A DNA stretch of 64,000 nucleotides from Fen-1273 sp963748405 (lineage in GTDB: Bacteria > Bacteroidota > Ignavibacteria > UBA10030 > UBA6906), in assembly GCA_963748405.1 (NCBI GenBank), contig CAVVIT010000010.1, forward strand, positions 1 through 64,000. The letters run 5' to 3'. Below the pieces are notes generated by a model. The model made no database searches. It had not been told where the DNA came from and was given only the letters and a program-made list of their open reading frames with translations. Made by a program: the position numbers and the translations under genes. The number at the start of each line of letters is the position of its first letter. Within the stretch, counting starts at the first letter, position 1. Below are positions 16,153-25,772 of the stretch, one piece after another.

Positions 16153-18683
16153 CCAGGCGCATCGCCCTGATATGCTGTATCGCCTTCTTCGCGGGCGCAG
16201 CGCTCGCGCAGCGGGCCGATCTGTCCGGATTGAAATTCTGCATCGACCCGGGACACGGCGGTTACTCGAGCGACGACAGGAATGTCCAGCCCGATCCCGG
16301 CGTCAATTTCTGGGAGTCGGAAAGCAACTTCGAGAAGGCGCTTCTCCTCAGGGCCCTCCTCTGGCAGCAGGGGGCGACGGTCATACTGACGCGGACGTCG
16401 AACGACACCACGTATCCCGACGGAAACGACGAGCCGAGCCTCACCGCGCGATGGACGCTCGCCAACGCCAACAACGTCGACTGGTTCCATTCGATACACT
16501 CCAATGCGAGCGGCCTGGCGAACAACACGAGCATCAACTACACGCTGATGCTCGTGAAGGAGAACATCCCGACGCGCACGGCCGCGTTTCCGCAGGACGT
16601 GACGATGTCGAACCTGATCGGGCCGGCCATACAGGGGATGCTCAGGACGAGCACCACGAGCACGTGGCTGGACTACACGTTTTACGGCGGCCCGGCGGGG
16701 GGGTACAATCTCGGCGTCCTGAGCGGCCTGCTGATGCCCGGGGAGCTCTCGGAGGGCTCGTTCCACGACTTCTACCCGGAGTGCAGGCGCCTCCTGAACA
16801 ACGACTACCACAAGATGGAAGCATACGCCATCCGGAACGGCTTCATGCAGTACTTCGGCGTCCCCGCCGATCCCCGAAGCATCATCGCGGGAATCCAGAC
16901 CGATGCCGCCGGCGGGGCTCCCGTGAACTACACCCGCGTGAGGCTCCTTCCTTCGAACCGGGTATACAGGGGCGATCAGTTTAAGAATGGTTTCTACATG
17001 TTCGACAGCCTCGCCGCGGGATCCTATACCGTCAGGTTCGAGACTCCCGGGTACAGGGTGGATTCCGCCGCGGTCCTCGTGGGGACCGGTGCAACGGTCT
17101 TCCTTGACCGCACGCTGCAATCGACCGGGCTCCCGATCGTGCAGTCAACGAATCTGGCAAACGGCGATACGGCCGTCAACCCGAAAACGGTGATCTGGAT
17201 CAGTTTCTCCGCGCCTATGGACACGGCGTCCGTCCGGGCGGCATTTTCGATTACCCCCTCCGTGACGGGAACTCTCTCGTGGGACCCGACAAATTCGGCA
17301 CTGACGTTCGCGCCGGTCGCTCCACTCCCGTTCCTTGTCAATTTTACGGTAAAGATCGATTCGAATGCCCGCAGCGCATCCGGCCAGCCGATTGACGGGA
17401 CAGGCGCAGGGATTCCCGGGACGCCGTTCATTCTCGGCTTCCGGACGAAAGTCGTGCGGTTGGCTCCGCCGGCAATCGTCTCGCGGTACCCGGATTCCGC
17501 GATGACGGTCCCGACCCAGTACAACACGGTCAACATCACGTTTGATGAGGAGCTGGACGGGTCGACGGTCACGACGGCAAATTTCAGGATCGGCAAGATC
17601 GGCGGTCTCCCCTCGCTCGCCCGGACCATCTCCTACTTCCCGACACTCACCCGGAGCGGTGTCAACATATTTGTCACGGGGGGACTGGAGCCCGGCGCAT
17701 CGTACACGGTGAGCGTGAGCGGCGTGAAGGATATGACGGGGAATGTCATCCCGATAACCTCGCCGGTCATCTGGTCATTTTCCGTCCAGCCTTCGTCGCG
17801 GGTCGTCGCGACGATTGATTCGTTCGAAACGCCCCCCGTGGAGTGGAAACAGCCGATGACGGCATCCTACACGACGGGCGTCGACACGGCGTCGTTCGAC
17901 TACATCTCGGGCCCGGCGCTGCCTGCCATGCCGGGCCAGCCCGAGGCCGGATTCCTCAGGTACGCGTGGGACACGACGGCATCGTCCTGGCTCCTGCGCG
18001 TGCCGCTCGATACTCTGGCGCCGCAGCGTTCGGTCCTCTTCCAGAAGCTGGGGACTGTGCTCGAAGCGTTCCTGTTCTGCGACGGCGGCCAGAGCCAGTT
18101 CCGGTTCGGCGTCGAGGACAGCGTCGATATCTATCCCGAGGGGAGACCCCGGAACCATAAAGTGAGCCGGTGGTACCCGATCAACTGGGTGGGGTGGCGG
18201 CTCGTGGAATGGGATCTTGCGAACGATACCGTCGGCTCCTGGCTGGGCGGTCCGTCACTGGGCGGTCAAATCCGATTTGACGCGCTCCAGCTCCGCTATG
18301 TCCCCGGTGTGAGCGCGCAATCGGGTTGGGTCCTTTTCGATCAGCTCCAGGTTGCCCGGGCCGTGATCGTCTCCGTTCCCCCGGCGGGCCCCGCGATTCC
18401 CGCGGCGTACGCACTCAGCCAGAACTACCCGAACCCGTTCAATCCGTCGACGGTCATCGCCTACCGGGTCCCGGCCGAGGCTCGCGTCTCCCTGAAAGTG
18501 TACGACCTGCTCGGGCAGAAGGTCGCGACGCTCGTGGACGGGCCGGTTGCGGCCGGTGCGCATTCGGCGGTGTGGAACGCGTCGTCATTCGGAAGCGGCG
18601 TCTACTTCGTCCGGATGATCGCCTCAGATGCCCGGGGCGGGATCCGTTTTGCAGGGACAACCAAAGTCGAACTTCTGAAGTAA
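16149..18683 (+). CDS. N-acetylmuramoyl-L-alanine amidase (Amidase_3) with Ig-like domains and T9SS sorting domain
   Basis: 844 residues with signal peptide (IALICCIAFFAGAALA). The N-terminal Amidase_3 domain shows the zinc ligands: His36 in DPGHGG, a Glu in the WESESNFEKA stretch, His117 in HSIHSN, and catalytic Glu202 in PGELSEGSF. A carboxypeptidase-regulatory-like stretch and one or two Big_5/SbsA-type Ig domains (~350-550) follow. The sorting domain begins near residue 757 (LSQNYPNPFNPSTVIAY). The enzyme cuts the MurNAc-L-Ala bond, leaving denuded glycan. The sorting tag predicts export beyond the outer membrane, so it should reach foreign or shed peptidoglycan rather than the cell's own sacculus. 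Confidence 0.88.
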   Translation: MTRRIALICCIAFFAGAALAQRADLSGLKFCIDPGHGGYSSDDRNVQPDPGVNFWESESNFEKALLLRALLWQQGATVILTRTSNDTTYPDGNDEPSLTARWTLANANNVDWFHSIHSNASGLANNTSINYTLMLVKENIPTRTAAFPQDVTMSNLIGPAIQGMLRTSTTSTWLDYTFYGGPAGGYNLGVLSGLLMPGELSEGSFHDFYPECRRLLNNDYHKMEAYAIRNGFMQYFGVPADPRSIIAGIQTDAAGGAPVNYTRVRLLPSNRVYRGDQFKNGFYMFDSLAAGSYTVRFETPGYRVDSAAVLVGTGATVFLDRTLQSTGLPIVQSTNLANGDTAVNPKTVIWISFSAPMDTASVRAAFSITPSVTGTLSWDPTNSALTFAPVAPLPFLVNFTVKIDSNARSASGQPIDGTGAGIPGTPFILGFRTKVVRLAPPAIVSRYPDSAMTVPTQYNTVNITFDEELDGSTVTTANFRIGKIGGLPSLARTISYFPTLTRSGVNIFVTGGLEPGASYTVSVSGVKDMTGNVIPITSPVIWSFSVQPSSRVVATIDSFETPPVEWKQPMTASYTTGVDTASFDYISGPALPAMPGQPEAGFLRYAWDTTASSWLLRVPLDTLAPQRSVLFQKLGTVLEAFLFCDGGQSQFRFGVEDSVDIYPEGRPRNHKVSRWYPINWVGWRLVEWDLANDTVGSWLGGPSLGGQIRFDALQLRYVPGVSAQSGWVLFDQLQVARAVIVSVPPAGPAIPAAYALSQNYPNPFNPSTVIAYRVPAEARVSLKVYDLLGQKVATLVDGPVAAGAHSAVWNASSFGSGVYFVRMIASDARGGIRFAGTTKVELLK

Positions 18684-18688
18684 TCGCA

Positions 18689-19627
18689 TTGGCACACCAT
18701 TCTCTTGTGCTCGGGGTTGACGGCGGCGGCACCAAGACTCAGGGCCTCCTTGCCGACGGCGCCGGCACGGTCCTCGCGCGCGGCAGGGGAAACGGTTCGA
18801 ATCAGAACGTGATCGGCATCGACAACGCCGCGCTCAATCTCGCCGAGCTCATCGTCAGTCTCGCGAAAACCGCCGCCCGTCCCGTTTCCGACATCGGTTC
18901 CGCCGTGCTGGGACTCGCAGGCGCGGGATCCGCCAGGGATCGCCAGGTTCTCACGGAGGCCGTCCACGCGAGGCTTCGCGCGATGGACCTGCCCGCTGTT
19001 CCCATTACCATACAGACCGACGGTCGCGTCGCGCTTGAAGGAGCGTTCAACGGTGGTCCCGGGGTCGTCGCCGTCGCAGGGACCGGCTCCGTCGTCATGG
19101 GGAAATCTCCCGGCGGCGAGACGCTTTCGATCGGCGGCTGGGGGAGAGTGATCGGAGACGAAGGGAGCGGGTATTTCATCGGCCTGGAGGCCATCAAGGC
19201 CGTTTCAAGGGAGATCGACGGCAGGGGGGAGGCCGGCCGGCTCCGTGTTGCCCTCTCTTCCCGGTTCGGACTCGAGACCCGCGAGCGTTTCATCGCCGCC
19301 GTCTACAGGGAGAAGTTCGATATCCCCTCGATCGCCCCTGCGGTTCTCGAAGCCGCTGAAGCCGGGGATGCGGTGGCCCTGGGCATACTTTCCCGCGCCT
19401 CCGGCGCGCTTGCTCTCCAGGTCGTTGCCGCCATCGACCGGCTCGGCATGCGGGGCGGGGCCGGCGTCGTGATGATCGGCGGCCTGATCGACCACGAGTC
19501 GATATATTCGCTCATGCTCGCGGCGGAGATCAGGAAATCCGTCCCCGCGGCAAACTTCCACGCACCGATGAACGGACCGGCGCACGGCGCCCTCCTGCTG
19601 GCGATTGCCGGCCTGAAGGGGGATTGA
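18689..19627 (+). CDS. BadF/BadG-type N-acetylglucosamine (or MurNAc) kinase
   Basis: 312 residues from a TTG start 5 bases after the amidase stop (MAHHSLVLGVDGGGTKTQG); an internal GTG is the only close alternative. The ASKHA fold is clear: phosphate-1 loop DGGGTKT, AVAGTGSVVMG, the IGDEGSGYFIG signature of GlcNAc kinases, and a C-terminal GGAGVVMIGGLID adenosine motif. Members include human NAGK and the BadF-like MurNAc/GlcNAc kinase MurK. It would phosphorylate sugars freed by the neighbouring glucosaminidase and feed the NagB-LmbE protein. There is no MurQ etherase in the window, so GlcNAc is the simpler substrate. Confidence 0.86.
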   Translation: MAHHSLVLGVDGGGTKTQGLLADGAGTVLARGRGNGSNQNVIGIDNAALNLAELIVSLAKTAARPVSDIGSAVLGLAGAGSARDRQVLTEAVHARLRAMDLPAVPITIQTDGRVALEGAFNGGPGVVAVAGTGSVVMGKSPGGETLSIGGWGRVIGDEGSGYFIGLEAIKAVSREIDGRGEAGRLRVALSSRFGLETRERFIAAVYREKFDIPSIAPAVLEAAEAGDAVALGILSRASGALALQVVAAIDRLGMRGGAGVVMIGGLIDHESIYSLMLAAEIRKSVPAANFHAPMNGPAHGALLLAIAGLKGD

Positions 19628-19630
19628 CGG

Positions 19631-22567
19631 GTGAACAGACTCCTCCTCGTGTCCGCCGTCGTTCTCCCGGCGTTCTTTTCTTCCTGCACTCCTCCGCCGG
19701 GGACGCTCCCCGCCCAGCCGTCGAAACGCGCTGCTGCGCCGCCTGCCGCCGTCCTGGCTGAGTGGGGGACCCCGGGCGCTCTCGATACGCTCCTCTCCTC
19801 GATGTCCCTCGAGGAAAAGGTTTCACAGATGGTCATGGTGCGCGCGTTCGGTCATTACTACAGCACCGACAGCGAACTCTTCGAGCGCCTCGAGCGGCTT
19901 GTCACGGTCCGGAAGGTCGGCGGGATCATCATGGCACAGGGGGACGTCTATTCCGAGGCGGTCCTTCTCAACCGGCTCCAGTCCCTCTCCCGTATTCCGC
20001 TCCTTGTCGCGTCCGATTTTGAGCGGGGGATCGCCATGCGCGTCAGGCGCGGGACGCGGTTTCCCGACGCGATGGCCCTCGGGGCGACGCGGAACTCCGA
20101 ATACGCCTACCGGATGGGGAAGGCCGTGGCCGTGGAGGCCCGCACGATCGGGATACAGCAGAATTACGCTCCCGTCGCCGACGTCAACGACAATCCCCTC
20201 AACCCCGTCATCAACACCCGCTCGTTCGGCGACGACCCGATGCTCGTGCGGACGATGGTGGGAGCGTTCATCCGGGGGACGATCGACGGGGGCTGTCTTG
20301 CCACCGCGAAACATTTTCCGGGGCACGGGGACACGGGGACGGACTCGCACCTCGACCTGCCGGTCCTGGACCTCACGCGTGCGCGGCTCGACACCGTGGA
20401 GCTCGCCGCATTCCGCGCGGCCGTCGACGCCGGCGTTCAATCGGTGATGATCGGCCACCTCGCGGTCCCGTCGCTCGACTCCCTGGGGCTCCCCGCGTCC
20501 CTGTCCGCCCCGATGGTCAATGACCTTCTCCGGAAACAGATTGGGTTCAAGGGACTGATCGTCACCGACGGGCTGGAAATGCGCGCGCTCACGCGGGGCT
20601 ACACTCCGGACAGCGTGGCCGTTCTGGCGGTGCGCGCGGGCGCGGACATACTCCTCGTCCCGCCGGATCCCGACGTCGCCGTCAGCGCCGTCGTGAACGC
20701 GGTGAAGCGCGGCGAGATCACCGTGGCGCGCGTGAACGAATCGGTCCGCCGCATACTCGCCGTGAAGCACGGGCTCGGGCTCGACAGGAAACGGACCGTG
20801 GATATCGACGCGATCGCCTCGCGCATCGGGACGAGGCCGAACCGGCATCTCGCGCGGGAGATTGCGCGCGACGCCGTCACGCTCCTCAGGAACAAGAACA
20901 ACCTCCTCCCGCTCTCCCCCGACGGTCCCGTCCGTATCGTCGCGGTGCTCGCCGGTGACGCGGAAGACGACCGGACGGATGTCGACAGGCCGGGAAGCCC
21001 GGCCACGAGCGAGCCCGCCGGGACCTACTTTGCGCAGCTTCTCCGCCGCCGCTCCGCCGGGGCCGAGATCATCCGACTGTCCCCCGAGAGCGACGCGCGC
21101 GATCTGAGCGACGCGGTGACGCGCATACGACGGGCGGACGTCGCCCTCCTCTGCCTGCTTGTCAAAGTCCGGACCGCTTCGGGGAAGATCGATCTCCCCG
21201 ACTACCTGCGGACATTTGCCTTGAAGGCGGCCGAGACCAACACCCCCCTCGTTGTTCTGGCATTCGGCAATCCGTACATTGCCGGGAACGTTCCCGATGC
21301 CGAATCGGTCATGTGCCTCTACGGCGACGACGAGACTGTGAGCGAGGCGGCGGCGGAGGCGCTTTTCGGCGAGATACCGGTGCACGGCCGTCTCCCGGTC
21401 TCCATTCCGGGAAAGTATCCGTTTGGGACGGGGCTGGATCTCCCCCAGACGCAGCTCAGGCGGGACGATCCCGCGGTGGCGGGGTTTGATCCCGAGGATC
21501 TCCAGCGCGTGGACGCCATCGTGACGGCCGCGATCGCCGACTCCGCGTTTCCCGGGGCGCAGGTTGCCGTCATCAAGGACGGCCTTCTTGTGTACGACAG
21601 GTCGTTCGGTCATCTGACGTACGACCCGGCCTCCCCTCCCGTGGACGAGGGGACGATGTACGATCTGGCATCCGTGACGAAGGTGATTGCGACGACGTCC
21701 GCCGTCATGAAGCTCGTCGACAGCGGAAAGATCGGTCTGGATGACCCGGTTGCGAGGTACATCCCTGCATTCGGCGTGGGTGAGAAGGCCGCAATTACGA
21801 TCCGCCATCTTCTCCTTCACAGGGGGGGATTTCCCCCGTTCCGGCGCCTCTGGCTTGAATGTCCGGGTCCCGGGGGGGTGATCGATACGATCGCCGCCAC
21901 TCCCCTTGTCGCGGTCCCGGGCGATTCGACGGTGTACAGCGACCTGGGGTTCATCACGCTCGGGAAGATCGTCGAGAAGGTCTCCGGCGTCCCGCTCGAC
22001 GCGTTTGTGAAGAGAGAATTCTTCGTCCCGCTCCGGATGAGGAATACGATGTACGTCCCGGCGGAATCGCTCCGGTCACGGTGCGCGCCGACGGAGCTTG
22101 ATTCGGTCTGGCGGAAGACGGTCGTGCAGGGGACCGTGCACGACGAGAACGCCGCCTTTCTGGGGGGCGTGTCGGGGAACGCCGGGCTCTTTTCCAGTGC
22201 GAGCGATCTTGCGCTCTACATGCAGATGCTCTTTAACAACGGGCAGTACGCCGGGAAACGATATATCGGCGAGAAGACCGTCTCGGAGTTCATCGAGAAA
22301 CGTGCTCCCGGCCAGGAGCGGTGGCTCGGGTGGGACATGAAATCCCCGCACGGCTCGTCGGCGGGGTCGCTCTTTTCCCCCGAATCATTCGGTCATACCG
22401 GGTTCACGGGGACATGCATCTGGGCCGATCCGTCGCGTGGGCTTGCCGTGGTATTCCTGACCAACCGCGTGTATCCGACCCGGGCAAATCTCAAGATCGC
22501 AAGGGTCCGTCCAGCGGTGAATGATGCCGTGATGCGGGCTCTCGGCGTCACGGCCGCAGGGGACTGA
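19631..22567 (+). CDS. GH3 beta-N-acetylglucosaminidase fused to beta-lactamase-family domain (lipoprotein)
   Basis: 978 residues from a GTG 3 bases after the kinase stop. The lipobox FSSC (Cys19) predicts a lipoprotein. The GH3 domain (~45-380) has the NagZ signature KHFPGHGDTGTDSH (Lys227-His240) with the Asp-His dyad and nucleophile Asp313 in IVTDGLEM; a GH3 C-terminal domain follows to ~590. The last ~370 residues are a serine beta-lactamase/PBP4*-like domain with Ser681-Val-Thr-Lys684 and YSDLG as the Y-x-N-like element. Fused GH3-serine hydrolases are known in Bacteroidota. Likely roles: releasing GlcNAc from muropeptides and trimming D-amino acids. The pairing with the kinase upstream is consistent. 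Confidence 0.9.
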   Translation: MNRLLLVSAVVLPAFFSSCTPPPGTLPAQPSKRAAAPPAAVLAEWGTPGALDTLLSSMSLEEKVSQMVMVRAFGHYYSTDSELFERLERLVTVRKVGGIIMAQGDVYSEAVLLNRLQSLSRIPLLVASDFERGIAMRVRRGTRFPDAMALGATRNSEYAYRMGKAVAVEARTIGIQQNYAPVADVNDNPLNPVINTRSFGDDPMLVRTMVGAFIRGTIDGGCLATAKHFPGHGDTGTDSHLDLPVLDLTRARLDTVELAAFRAAVDAGVQSVMIGHLAVPSLDSLGLPASLSAPMVNDLLRKQIGFKGLIVTDGLEMRALTRGYTPDSVAVLAVRAGADILLVPPDPDVAVSAVVNAVKRGEITVARVNESVRRILAVKHGLGLDRKRTVDIDAIASRIGTRPNRHLAREIARDAVTLLRNKNNLLPLSPDGPVRIVAVLAGDAEDDRTDVDRPGSPATSEPAGTYFAQLLRRRSAGAEIIRLSPESDARDLSDAVTRIRRADVALLCLLVKVRTASGKIDLPDYLRTFALKAAETNTPLVVLAFGNPYIAGNVPDAESVMCLYGDDETVSEAAAEALFGEIPVHGRLPVSIPGKYPFGTGLDLPQTQLRRDDPAVAGFDPEDLQRVDAIVTAAIADSAFPGAQVAVIKDGLLVYDRSFGHLTYDPASPPVDEGTMYDLASVTKVIATTSAVMKLVDSGKIGLDDPVARYIPAFGVGEKAAITIRHLLLHRGGFPPFRRLWLECPGPGGVIDTIAATPLVAVPGDSTVYSDLGFITLGKIVEKVSGVPLDAFVKREFFVPLRMRNTMYVPAESLRSRCAPTELDSVWRKTVVQGTVHDENAAFLGGVSGNAGLFSSASDLALYMQMLFNNGQYAGKRYIGEKTVSEFIEKRAPGQERWLGWDMKSPHGSSAGSLFSPESFGHTGFTGTCIWADPSRGLAVVFLTNRVYPTRANLKIARVRPAVNDAVMRALGVTAAGD

Positions 22568-22568
22568 C

Positions 22569-23918
22569 GTGAAATCTGAACCTGCCATAAGCGTGGGGAT
22601 ACTCACGGCCCCGGCCGTTGAGTTCGAGGGGGAGTTCGACGCTCCCGGCGCGCAGGGGGGACTCCACGGCCCTGCACGCGCTTCCGTCTCGGGCGGATCC
22701 GTGCTGATCGAGTGCGGCCCCCGGCGGGATGTGCTTGCTTCCGGAGTCCTCCTCACCCCCACCGGCGCTTCAGGGCGCTCGTTCGTCATCCGCGGGGTGA
22801 CGATAGGGATCAAGTTCCACTGGGAGCGGAAAGAGGACCAGCGGTTTACGGGAGCACTCCGGCTTGTGGTGAAAGGGGGGGATGTCGTCGCCGTCAATGT
22901 CGTCGCGGTCGAGGACTACCTGGCGAGCGTCATCTCGTCGGAGATGAGCGCGGGAAGTTCGCTGAACCTTCTGAAGGCTCACGCGATCACCTCCCGGAGC
23001 TGGCTCCTGGCGCAGCTCGAGCGCTCCGGCGAGCTGAAAGAATGGGTGAAAAAATACAGGTCCACGCTGCGCGAGCCCGGGAAACTCGTCAGGTGGTACG
23101 ACAGGGAGGAACACGCGCTCTTCGACGTCTGTGCGGACGACCACTGCCAGAGGTATCAGGGGATCACCAAGTCGACGACTCCCTCGGTCAGCGATGCCGT
23201 CGATCAGACCCGGGGACAGGTGGTGATGCACGATGGCAGGATCTGCGACGCCAGGTTTTCGAAATCCTGCGGGGGGATCACCGAGCCGTTTTCAAAAGTC
23301 TGGCAGCCGGTGGATGTTCCGTACCTGGTGAACGTCGCGGACATTCCTCCTTCCGACCGGCTCCCGGGATATTTGCCCGGGGCCGATGTCAGCAGGGAGG
23401 AACACGCGGACAGGTGGATCAGGAGCTCGCCTCCGGCGTTCTGTAACACGACCGATGCGCGCATACTCTCGCAGGTCCTCCTCAAATACGACCAGGAGAC
23501 GACCGATTTCTACCGGTGGACGGTCGAATACACGCAGGAGTACGTCTCGGCTCTCATAGGGGAGAAAAGCGGCGTCGATTTCGGCGCGATACTCGATATC
23601 GCGCCGGTCGAGCGCGGGCCCTCCGGCCGGCTGACGCTCCTGCGGATCGTCGGTGAGAAGACGACGTTAACCATCGGGAAAGAGCTCGAGATCCGGCGGA
23701 CGCTTTCACCGTCCCATCTGTACAGTTCGGCGTTTGTCGTGGAAAAGCACGATGTTGTCGGGCTCATCCCAGGGAAATTTGTGCTCAAAGGGGCCGGCTG
23801 GGGTCACGGTGTCGGACTCTGCCAGATCGGCGCGGCGGTGATGGGTGACCTCGGGTACGCCCCGGAGGCGATACTCGCTCACTACTTCCCCGGCACCTCG
23901 GTCACAAAGCTGTACTAG
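22569..23918 (+). CDS. SpoIID/LytB-domain protein without visible signal peptide
   Basis: 449 residues from a GTG directly after the GH3 stop. The core is SpoIID: VEDYLASVISSEM (Glu125 at the catalytic position), LKAHAITSRSWLL, then a His/Cys-rich insert (CADDHCQRYQG), FSKSCGGITE and the terminal GWGHGVGLCQIGA ... ILAHYFPGT. SpoIID cleaves glycan strands already stripped of peptides, which fits the amidases around it. Odd: no hydrophobic segment precedes the domain, and no upstream in-frame start adds one, so the protein appears cytoplasmic unless exported by another route. SpoIID genes beside AmpG are, as far as I recall, a recurrent Bacteroidota arrangement. Confidence 0.86.
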   Translation: MKSEPAISVGILTAPAVEFEGEFDAPGAQGGLHGPARASVSGGSVLIECGPRRDVLASGVLLTPTGASGRSFVIRGVTIGIKFHWERKEDQRFTGALRLVVKGGDVVAVNVVAVEDYLASVISSEMSAGSSLNLLKAHAITSRSWLLAQLERSGELKEWVKKYRSTLREPGKLVRWYDREEHALFDVCADDHCQRYQGITKSTTPSVSDAVDQTRGQVVMHDGRICDARFSKSCGGITEPFSKVWQPVDVPYLVNVADIPPSDRLPGYLPGADVSREEHADRWIRSSPPAFCNTTDARILSQVLLKYDQETTDFYRWTVEYTQEYVSALIGEKSGVDFGAILDIAPVERGPSGRLTLLRIVGEKTTLTIGKELEIRRTLSPSHLYSSAFVVEKHDVVGLIPGKFVLKGAGWGHGVGLCQIGAAVMGDLGYAPEAILAHYFPGTSVTKLY

Positions 23919-23978
23919 TCCGGTCATTGCGATTTTTCAGAAGTCCATTCTCCACAGATCAGAGGTAGCATACATCGT

Positions 23979-25772
23979 ATGAATAACATTCGTGTCAGCA
24001 CCCACGTTGCGCCGATCCTCCTGGCGCTCGTCCTTTCTCTGGTAGTGACTTCCTCCGCCGTTTCCCAGCCGGCCCCGGCCGCGCGCCCCAATTTCGTCCG
24101 GCTCGTCGTTCCCGAGGCCGACACGGTCCAGGCCTCTTCGCTCACGTACCGGCTTTCGGCGGGGACGCTCCCCGGGAACAAACTCACGATCAACGGAACT
24201 CCGCTGAAGGTGTACCCTTCGGGAGCGACCGCAGGGCTCCTGATGCTGAACGTCGGCGAGAATCGCTTCACGCTGACCGCGACGACCCCCAGGGGGGACT
24301 CCGTGTCGAAGTCGTTCCTCGTCGTGCGGGAGAAGCCGGCGGAAACGACGCCTGATTCCTCTCTGGCCATCGATACGACCATGAGCGAGCCGTCGGAAGA
24401 CCTCTGGCTGAACGAAGATGACCGGCTCGAAGTGCAGTTCAAAGGGACCCCGGGACGCATCCCGTCGAATGACCTGGGCATCCCGATGACGGAAGTGAAG
24501 CCCGCCTACGCGCACGGCCTCGGAGGGATCTACCGCGGCGTCTACACGGTGCGCGACGACGACACCCTCTCGGCACACCCGGTCAGGTTCCGGCTGCAGG
24601 ACTCCACGGGGGCATACGTGGAGTGCACCTCGAAGGGAGCCGTCACGATGCGGCCCGGGGACTTCCCGTACATCGGCATCACGAAGGGTGAGCGTCCGGC
24701 CCTTGCGTACGGGCTGGGCGATGACCGGCTCGGAGGAGCCAAAATGTCGTTCATCAACTCCGGGATCCGCCTCGCCATTACGGGGAAGCACGGCAGCATG
24801 TACCGGGTCGGTCTGGCTCCGGGGCACGAAGCCTGGATCGCCGCCGCAAACGTCGATCTCATCCCCAGGGGGGCGCGCCTTCCCTCCGCGCTGACGGAAA
24901 ACTGGAACGTGTATGGCGACGAGAAGTTCGACTATGTGAGCGTGGGGATCCCCCTGCGGCTTCCGTATTCTTCGACGACCGAATCCGATCCGTCGCGCAT
25001 CAATGTCGACGTCTACGGTGCGACGTCCAACACGAACTGGATCATACAGCAGCTCACGACCCGCGAGATCAAGAACGTGTACTACACCGAGCCCTCCGCG
25101 GGCGTCTTCCGGATCACGATCGAGCTGAAGCACAAACAGATCTGGGGCTACGAAATCGCCTATAACCCGGCCGGGCTCGTCATCAAAGTCCGCCGCCAGC
25201 CGGAGAAGCTCAAGATCAAGGCGCTCACGTTCGCCCTCGACGCGGGTCACGGGGGGGAAAACCTGGGTGCGCTCGGCTCCACCGGCGCCCTCGAGAAGGA
25301 GATCAACCTCGCGGTGGTGAAGGACCTGAAGGCGATACTCGAGGACAGGGGCGCCAGGGTCATCCTGACCAGGGACAGCGACGCCGACGTCACGATGGCC
25401 GACCGGGTCAGGAAGGTGGTGACCTCGAGTGCCGACATTCTGATCAGCGTGCACTCCAATTCCATCGGGCTGACAACAAACCCGGAATTGACCCGGGGGA
25501 CCGCGACGTTCTACAAGCACATCTGCTATCGTCCGCTCGCGCTGGCGATCGTCAGGCAGATGCTCAAAACGGGACTTCCCCTGTTCGGAAACGTGGGGAG
25601 CTTCAACTTCTCCCTGAACGCCCCGACGGAGCTTCCCAACGTTCTTGTCGAGATGGCGTTCGTTTCGAACCCCTCCGACGAAATGAACCTGATCGACCCG
25701 GAGTTCCGTCACACAATCGCCGAACACATCGTCGACGGCGTTGACGATTTCCTCGATGCGTGCGATGAGTAA
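23979..25772 (+). CDS. N-acetylmuramoyl-L-alanine amidase (Amidase_3), periplasmic
   Basis: 597 residues; signal peptide MNNIRVSTHVAPILLALVLS ending near SSAVSQ. The first ~410 residues hold an SH3-like segment (YRVGLAPGHEAWIAAANVDL) and a beta-rich AMIN-like region (YYTEPSAGVFRITIELKH). The Amidase_3 domain spans ~420-597: His424 in DAGHGG, Glu in LEKEINLAV, His in SVHSN and Glu in VEMAFVSNP. In contrast to the amidase at 16149 it lacks a sorting domain and should work in the periplasm. The stop overlaps the next start by 8 bases (ATGAGTAA). Confidence 0.9.
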   Translation: MNNIRVSTHVAPILLALVLSLVVTSSAVSQPAPAARPNFVRLVVPEADTVQASSLTYRLSAGTLPGNKLTINGTPLKVYPSGATAGLLMLNVGENRFTLTATTPRGDSVSKSFLVVREKPAETTPDSSLAIDTTMSEPSEDLWLNEDDRLEVQFKGTPGRIPSNDLGIPMTEVKPAYAHGLGGIYRGVYTVRDDDTLSAHPVRFRLQDSTGAYVECTSKGAVTMRPGDFPYIGITKGERPALAYGLGDDRLGGAKMSFINSGIRLAITGKHGSMYRVGLAPGHEAWIAAANVDLIPRGARLPSALTENWNVYGDEKFDYVSVGIPLRLPYSSTTESDPSRINVDVYGATSNTNWIIQQLTTREIKNVYYTEPSAGVFRITIELKHKQIWGYEIAYNPAGLVIKVRRQPEKLKIKALTFALDAGHGGENLGALGSTGALEKEINLAVVKDLKAILEDRGARVILTRDSDADVTMADRVRKVVTSSADILISVHSNSIGLTTNPELTRGTATFYKHICYRPLALAIVRQMLKTGLPLFGNVGSFNFSLNAPTELPNVLVEMAFVSNPSDEMNLIDPEFRHTIAEHIVDGVDDFLDACDE

